Program-made: the position numbers and the translations under genes | Part shown: positions 59,104-64,000 of the stretch, in pieces | Position numbering within the stretch: position 1 is the first letter of the stretch | Layout: each line of letters begins with the position of its first letter | Assembly (NCBI GenBank): GCA_027563935.2 | Contig: CM050448.1 | Coordinates: 120,516,493 to 120,580,492 of the forward strand | DNA: 64,000 nucleotides | Reading direction: 5' to 3' | Source: Costus lasius | Taxonomy: Eukaryota; Streptophyta; Magnoliopsida; Zingiberales; Costaceae | The notes under the pieces: generated by a model | The model's input: only the letters and a program-made list of their open reading frames with translations | The model's database searches: none | What the model was told of the DNA's origin: nothing

Positions 59104-60020
59104 GTATACTTGAGATTGCAAATTTTATTTGCATTATCCCAAGAGCAAAACCCATAGGATGCATGCTAAGAGGAATTGGGTGTCTACTGTACTTTTATGC
59201 TAAATATAAATCTAATGCTTACTATCCGCTAAATGCTTGTTTCAGTTACCTATTGTATAACCATATCTAATTATTTAAATGAGAATGCACGTGCACTTGG
59301 AACAAAATCAAATAAAAATAAGTATTATCTCAAATTATTCGATAGATATGAGCTTATAAATTAAAATAATATTATATTTTTATATAATAATTCTTTTAAT
59401 ATTAGTTGCCTAAGGACTTAGGATGTAATTATGAATTTATTTTTACTTGTAATTGGGCATCCAATATTCATACCTTCAAACTTGAAAACCCTCTAAACTC
59501 GATATATAAAACTTGAACCCATTCTAAACTCAAGTTTAATTATTATCCTAGTGCATGCCCAAGAACTAAGATAGTTAAGAGTTTGCCTAAGAATATAGGT
59601 CTTGCTCGCACTGTCCTGAGAGTTAAGCTCCCAAGATGTGCTTTTGAGAATGCAGTGTTAGAAAGTTTACATGACGATATAAGACCTAATAGTAAGGCTT
59701 AGGTCTATAAATATTTGGTCATAAGAGTAAGACTCCAATAGAATGTGGGTCAAAAAGTGTTACATGTTGAAATATAATATGACCTTTATTAAATTCATCT
59801 TAAATTAATAAGGTTTATTATTTAATGGGATCCAGCTTCCAATGAACGTAAGCGCTCATTGTTAATTACCCCTAAAATTAGGGAACCTTTGATTAAGAGA
59901 TCTATATTATAAAATAAAATGAAAGGACCAGAAGACTAAACAATTTTATTGATAATTATTATGAAAGTACATAATTTTGCATGACGCATAAGCTGTAAAA
60001 AAAAGCAAAAAAGAGCATTA
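59104..60020. other. AT-rich spacer
   Basis: No gene or defined repeat. Frames are short and without likeness to known proteins. Confidence 0.45.
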
Positions 60021-60024
60021 TCAA

Positions 60025-60635
60025 ATGTTTAGTCTTGCGACGGTTTGTTGGGTGTTTGAATTTGGGATGACATCTGGCCTCGGCAGTACAACGTCATATT
60101 GAGGAGCTACGCCCCGATGATAAACATCGATGTACGCACTTCCCAAATAATATTCCATCGTAATGCATTAAGGCGTGGGTATTTGGATTTGGAAGGATCA
60201 TCCGGCCTTGACGGCGTGTTGGATGTTTTGAATTCGAAAATAATTACCCGGCCTTACGGCATATTGGATAATTTAAATTTTGAAAATATCCGGTCTCGCG
60301 ACTTTTTGGATATTTAAATATGAGAAAATTATCCGGTCTTACGACTTTTGGATAATTTAATTTAGGAGATTACCCGGTCTTGCGGCGTGTTAGATAATTT
60401 AATTTAGGAAAAATTACCCGGCCTTGCGGCGTGTTGGATAATTTAATTTTGGAAAATTACCCGGCCTTGCGGCGTGTTGGATAATTCAAATTTGAAAATA
60501 TCCGGCCTTGCGACTTATTGGATATTTTGATTTGGAAAATTATCCGGCCTTACGGCGTAGTGGATAATTTGAATTTGAAAATTATCTGGCCTTACGGCGT
60601 ATTTGATAATTTAATCTGGAAAATATTTCAGCCAT
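60025..60635. repeat. Minisatellite, about twelve diverged copies of a roughly 43-bp unit
   Basis: The core is GGATAATTTAATTTTGGAAA, then ATTACCCGGCCTTGCGGCGTGTT. CCGG(C/T)CT steps recur near 60200, 60249, 60290, 60331, 60372, 60418, 60462, 60502, 60546 and 60589, with more diverged copies near 60030 and 60072. Unit length varies from about 39 to 50 bp. The central copies (60360-60480) are almost identical; the outer ones are diverged. Confidence 0.85.
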
Positions 60636-60720
60636 AACAAACGTAATGTTATATCAAGGAGTTACGCCCCGACGGTAAACATCGACGTACGTACTCCCCA
60701 AACAAAATTTCATCACGATA
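60081..60720. repeat. Duplicated block of about 80 bp flanking most of the minisatellite
   Basis: 60090-60163 and 60645-60720 share GAGCTACGCCCCGATGATAA / GAGTTACGCCCCGACGGTAA, then ACATCGATGTACG / ACATCGACGTACG, then a CCCAAA...TTCATCRYRATR tail. Similarity is about 80% by eye and in the same orientation. It suggests a larger repeat unit that contains the small repeats. Confidence 0.7.
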
Positions 60721-62837
60721 TTTTAAGACTTTCTATATTATGTTCAATTGGGATTTTTTTGGAGTCAACTCTGGTCGGATATGACTCGAGCTAGGTTTGA
60801 GTGATTGGCAAGGAGATATCATGTTGATGTGGTGTTATCAAGTTATTCTGTGCCGGGCATTTTATTTTATCTTCGCTTCCTTTTATATACATATATTATT
60901 TACATCTTTTTTTATTTCCAACGTGTAAAAGTAACTTTACTCTTCCACGCATGATTCTCTGTATCTGGTGAGAAGCTCGCAAGGCCTGTGAGGAGAAGAA
61001 ATGGCGCCGGTGAATGGGAAAAGAGGAGGCGAGGCGTTGCTATGTTTCCGGTAACGTCACTATGCCCTTGACGGGAGAATCGAGTCCCAGCAAGGAGCGG
61101 CCGGAATTTGTTTCCGATTCTTTCAGTGGAGGCGGATGGGGGCGCAGATGGTGTGGTTCCAGAGATGGCGCTAGGGTTGGCAGAGGCGATGATCTTTTCT
61201 GGGAGATGACGAGAAGGATGTGGCGGTTATATTAGAGCTGCAGCCAGGGATGAATTTGTGATGGAGTTGCAGATGATAAGGAGGTGATGGAACGATGGTT
61301 TTGGCGAATCTCCATGGGCACCGACAAAAAAAAAAGCGGCGTCGAAATTGGTAGACTGATGGCAATAGTAATTTCAGTGATGCGAGTGAGTACCATGAAT
61401 TTGGATCAAGTGGATTGTATATATTATTATTTTTTATATATCTTCAAAAGATTTCATAGTCCTTTTTCTGATTTCCTTTTGATCAACAGCCGACTTCTCT
61501 TCTCTCCGAGCAGCGAACGATTGCTACTTTCAAGTAACCCTTTCTTTGACCCAGGATACTTACCAAAGATAGACTTAGCTAAGCAAAGACTTAGTAGAGG
61601 GCTTGGCAATCATCTTCATATTTCCCATCTTTGTATTTCCTTGTATATGTCGGTGATTAATGATAGAGTTCATTTCTTTCCATGATTATTTGTTCTACGT
61701 TTTCTCCGCCTGGATATTTCTCTTCACGAGACTCCGCAGGGTTTCTTCTACAACTGAGTATTCTTGAAGGTAATTTTTCTTCATTCATGGCAAGACATGA
61801 ACTAAGTCCTTTTATCATCTTTTCAGCATTCTTTCACTGAGTAATTCTGTTGACCATTTGTCTAATAATGGACTTCTGATATTTAAAACAGCAAAAGGAT
61901 ATTTTGAAGTTTGCAGCAACTTGCGAATCCAATTTCTTTGAGGTAACAAGAGTTCTGCTAGAAATTTTGTTTGCTTCCTTTTATATCCCTCTCTTTCTAC
62001 TCTCTTTTCTTTTTTGCCACATACTTCAGATTCTTTGCTTCGTGTTCAACTTGGTTTTATACCTGATTCTTGAAGGAGCTTGGAGAGACGACAAGAGAGG
62101 CAGGAGACCCCAGCAAAAAATTAACAGGTGTTTACTCCCCCTCTCTATTTCGGTTTTGCTTCTTCTTTGATTTTTTTGGTGATTTGGGCACGTATCCTCG
62201 TTTTACTTTCTTTAGCACCTGGCACCTTCTGCTCTGCCACCCGTTACTTTTTTTTGCTTCTCATCTTCCTCTTGTTTTTGCCTTCTAACGAGAAGTTTTT
62301 TTTTTTAGCTGCTTTCTCTTTATTTTATTCTCTTTTTTTTTGTTTGACCGAGTGCAGCAGCGTCTTCTTTTTTGTCGAAAGTATACTGAATGGATTTGAT
62401 TTCTCCGCTTCCCTTCTTCTCAAGGCCTCCTCTCTATATATTGCTGCCCAGTACGCTTCTTTTTATTGACTTCTCCTCCTTGCCAAGAGACTCCTCAACC
62501 GTTTTTTATGGGCCAACAATATTTCCGGCCTCATGCACTTCTTCCTGTTTTTGTTGAGAATTTATTTCAGCCTCTCCTTATTTTCTTTTATTTTTACGTG
62601 GCATAATGTTTCTTCAAGCAGCCTCCTCCTTTTCGTGGCATCTCTTTTTACTGCCAACCTTCGCACTTCCCATTCCTTTGCAGCTCTCTTTTTTTTTTTA
62701 ATTCTTTTCATTCACGCCTCTATTTTTTTTTTACTCTTTTTTTTTTTCTCACACATCACTAGGGAGTTGAACATGATGCAATTAACCATCATGCATTCCT
62801 ACTCCTACTAAAAATAAAAATTACAAATCTAAATTAA
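60721..62837. other. Uncertain region, possible noncoding or decayed sequence
   Basis: GC-richer 60990-61300 contains an ATG at 61001 (MAPVNGKRGGEALLCFR, then stop) and other short frames. 61430-62800 is pyrimidine-rich with many long T-runs. Apparent proteins here are Phe/Leu/Ser repeats produced by composition. No gene is supported. Confidence 0.4.
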
Positions 62838-63012
62838 GGTGTCTTTAAACACACCCAATAGTCTACTTGCATAAAAATTAAAGTCTAAATTACTGACGAA
62901 TGCCTAGGTGTCTTTAAACACAACCAATAGCCTACTTGCATAAAATAAATTAAAGTCTAAATTACTGGCGGATGCTAGCGTCTTTAAACACCCAATAGCC
63001 TACTTGCATAAA
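62838..63012. repeat. Tandem repeat, about 2.5 copies of a 69-70 bp unit
   Basis: TCTTTAAACAC followed by CCAATAG(C/T)CTACTTGCATAA recurs at 62842, 62911 and 62981. AAAGTCTAAATTACTG links the units. Copies differ by a few substitutions and small indels. Confidence 0.85.
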
Positions 63013-64000
63013 AAAAAATCTCACCCTTTTTACCTTTTGGTCAAGTAGTAGCAGCAGTCCTTTTGTTGTAAACCTCCGGTGGAGTCAAAAAATCTCTATT
63101 TGCAAGCCTCTCGGCATTGTATTCTTTTCTATCTTTTTTTTTTTTTGTCGCCCATCCCCTTCTTATATAAGCTTCCAGCCACGCATCTCTTGAATTATTT
63201 CCTTGTGCCTGCTTTAATTGTCGTCCCCTCTTTTTCCATTTGAGTTCTATTTTGCCGATTGCTGCCTCTATTTCTTTCCTTTTTAGACGTATTCCTTTGA
63301 TTTCTTGCTGGGTTGGTTTTCCTTATTTGTTGGCTTATCTTTTTTTTAATTAGCCACGATTCCTCTCATTCATTTTGCTGTCTTGCGACAAGGATGAATT
63401 TAATCCCTTGTATTTTGCCTTGAATTAGTTGCCAGAAATACTTTCTTTTTTTTGTTGCTGTGAATGCATTACTGCATTTAATTCCATCCTTTCTTGACCG
63501 GCTGGCATCTCTTTCCAGTGTCCCGCAAGATTTTTTGATCTGGGTTTAACATGTCTCTAAAAGTCAAAATCGAGTTTGACTTGGCTCCAGTCAAAATGGT
63601 TTGGCAGCGCTCAAATTGTGAGAATAACCAAAAGATTCATCTCTGATGGAGCAATCTGGGGTGCGTATTGCTTCAAAATTATCACAAATTGTCACCTATT
63701 AGATAGATAATGTAGACCCCTCCATGAGATCAAAACGTTGTCCCTTTGAATATTAAAATCTGAAACACTTGGTCGTTTTGACATGACTTTCTATTTTTTA
63801 TCTAGTTCTCCCTCTCTTCGTGTGTGTGAATGAAACAGATGTGTGGAAACCCCCTTTTTGAGTAAATTTTCAATCCTCTTGGCAAGACATTTTCTGCAAT
63901 CTTTAGCTCTGTACAAGATTTTGTATGGGCTACATTAATTAATAGCACAATAGTAATGATAGATTTGCTTGGATGGACTGTTCGCTCCATTAATACTTCT
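63013..64000. other. Right-edge region, T-rich, no gene recognised
   Basis: Long T-runs and short frames only. The frame 63802-63990 (minus) has no family likeness. Confidence 0.45.

Noticed and set aside
62128..62811. Several Phe/Leu/Ser-rich frames that look like membrane proteins
   Set aside because: They come from pyrimidine-rich DNA with T-runs. There are no conserved motifs and the frames overlap one another.
1..64000. CRISPR arrays, prophage, operons or ribosome binding sites
   Set aside because: The window is eukaryotic nuclear DNA with spliced genes. No regularly spaced repeats with unique spacers were found; the 60-kb array is a degenerate minisatellite.

Overview
This window is nuclear DNA from a flowering plant. 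Genes have many GT-AG introns, spacers are AT-rich and full of small transposons, and the gene set is plant-typical: plasma-membrane H+-ATPase, PLS-class PPR protein, R2R3-MYB, vicilin, FPF1, SAGA subunit ADA1, ELMO protein. GC-rich first exons (FPF1, the captured HIP exon) and Tourist-like MITEs suggest a monocot, probably not a grass. The species cannot be named from sequence alone.

Layout, left to right. At 949-2992 lies a composite of two gene fragments (HIP exons 1-2 and one LPPE exon, both minus strand) between long inverted repeats; it looks like a gene-capturing transposon. At 3967-5200 are minus-strand exon-like pieces of an unidentified gene, with a Mutator-type MITE (5239-5645) just upstream. 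ADA1 is an intronless minus-strand gene (8487-9725). A nine-exon ELMO-domain gene is on the plus strand (14542-16828, 308 aa). A complete 15-exon plasma-membrane H+-ATPase is on the minus strand (18966-23817, 954 aa). At 27101-28528 is a solo LTR with a perfect 5-bp target duplication. A 149-aa plant protein of unknown function is encoded in three exons (28844-32287), with a decayed LINE in its 2.9-kb second intron. FPF1 is at 38978-39304 (minus).

From 39.3 to 48 kb there are almost no genes, but several dated-looking nonautonomous DNA transposons: two related foldbacks, a 1-kb GC-rich element with TTA target sites, and a hAT-type MITE with an 8-bp target duplication. Then come an intronless PPR gene (48251-50185, minus) with a Tourist-type MITE 89 bp upstream of its ATG, a five-exon vicilin-like gene (51176-53011, minus), a tRNA-Arg(UCU) (53948-54020, plus) and an R2R3-MYB gene (56065-57722, plus) whose start codon directly follows a (GA)44 tract. 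The last 6 kb hold a minisatellite of about 43-bp units flanked by a duplicated segment, a 69-bp tandem repeat, and T-rich noncoding DNA.

The genes do not form a pathway; plant gene order is not operonic. The most unusual items are the HIP-LPPE chimera, whose splice sites would join the two reading frames in phase, and the minisatellite at 60 kb. Exon boundaries were assigned by hand from reading frames, splice dinucleotides and recalled family conservation. No alignment or database search was run.
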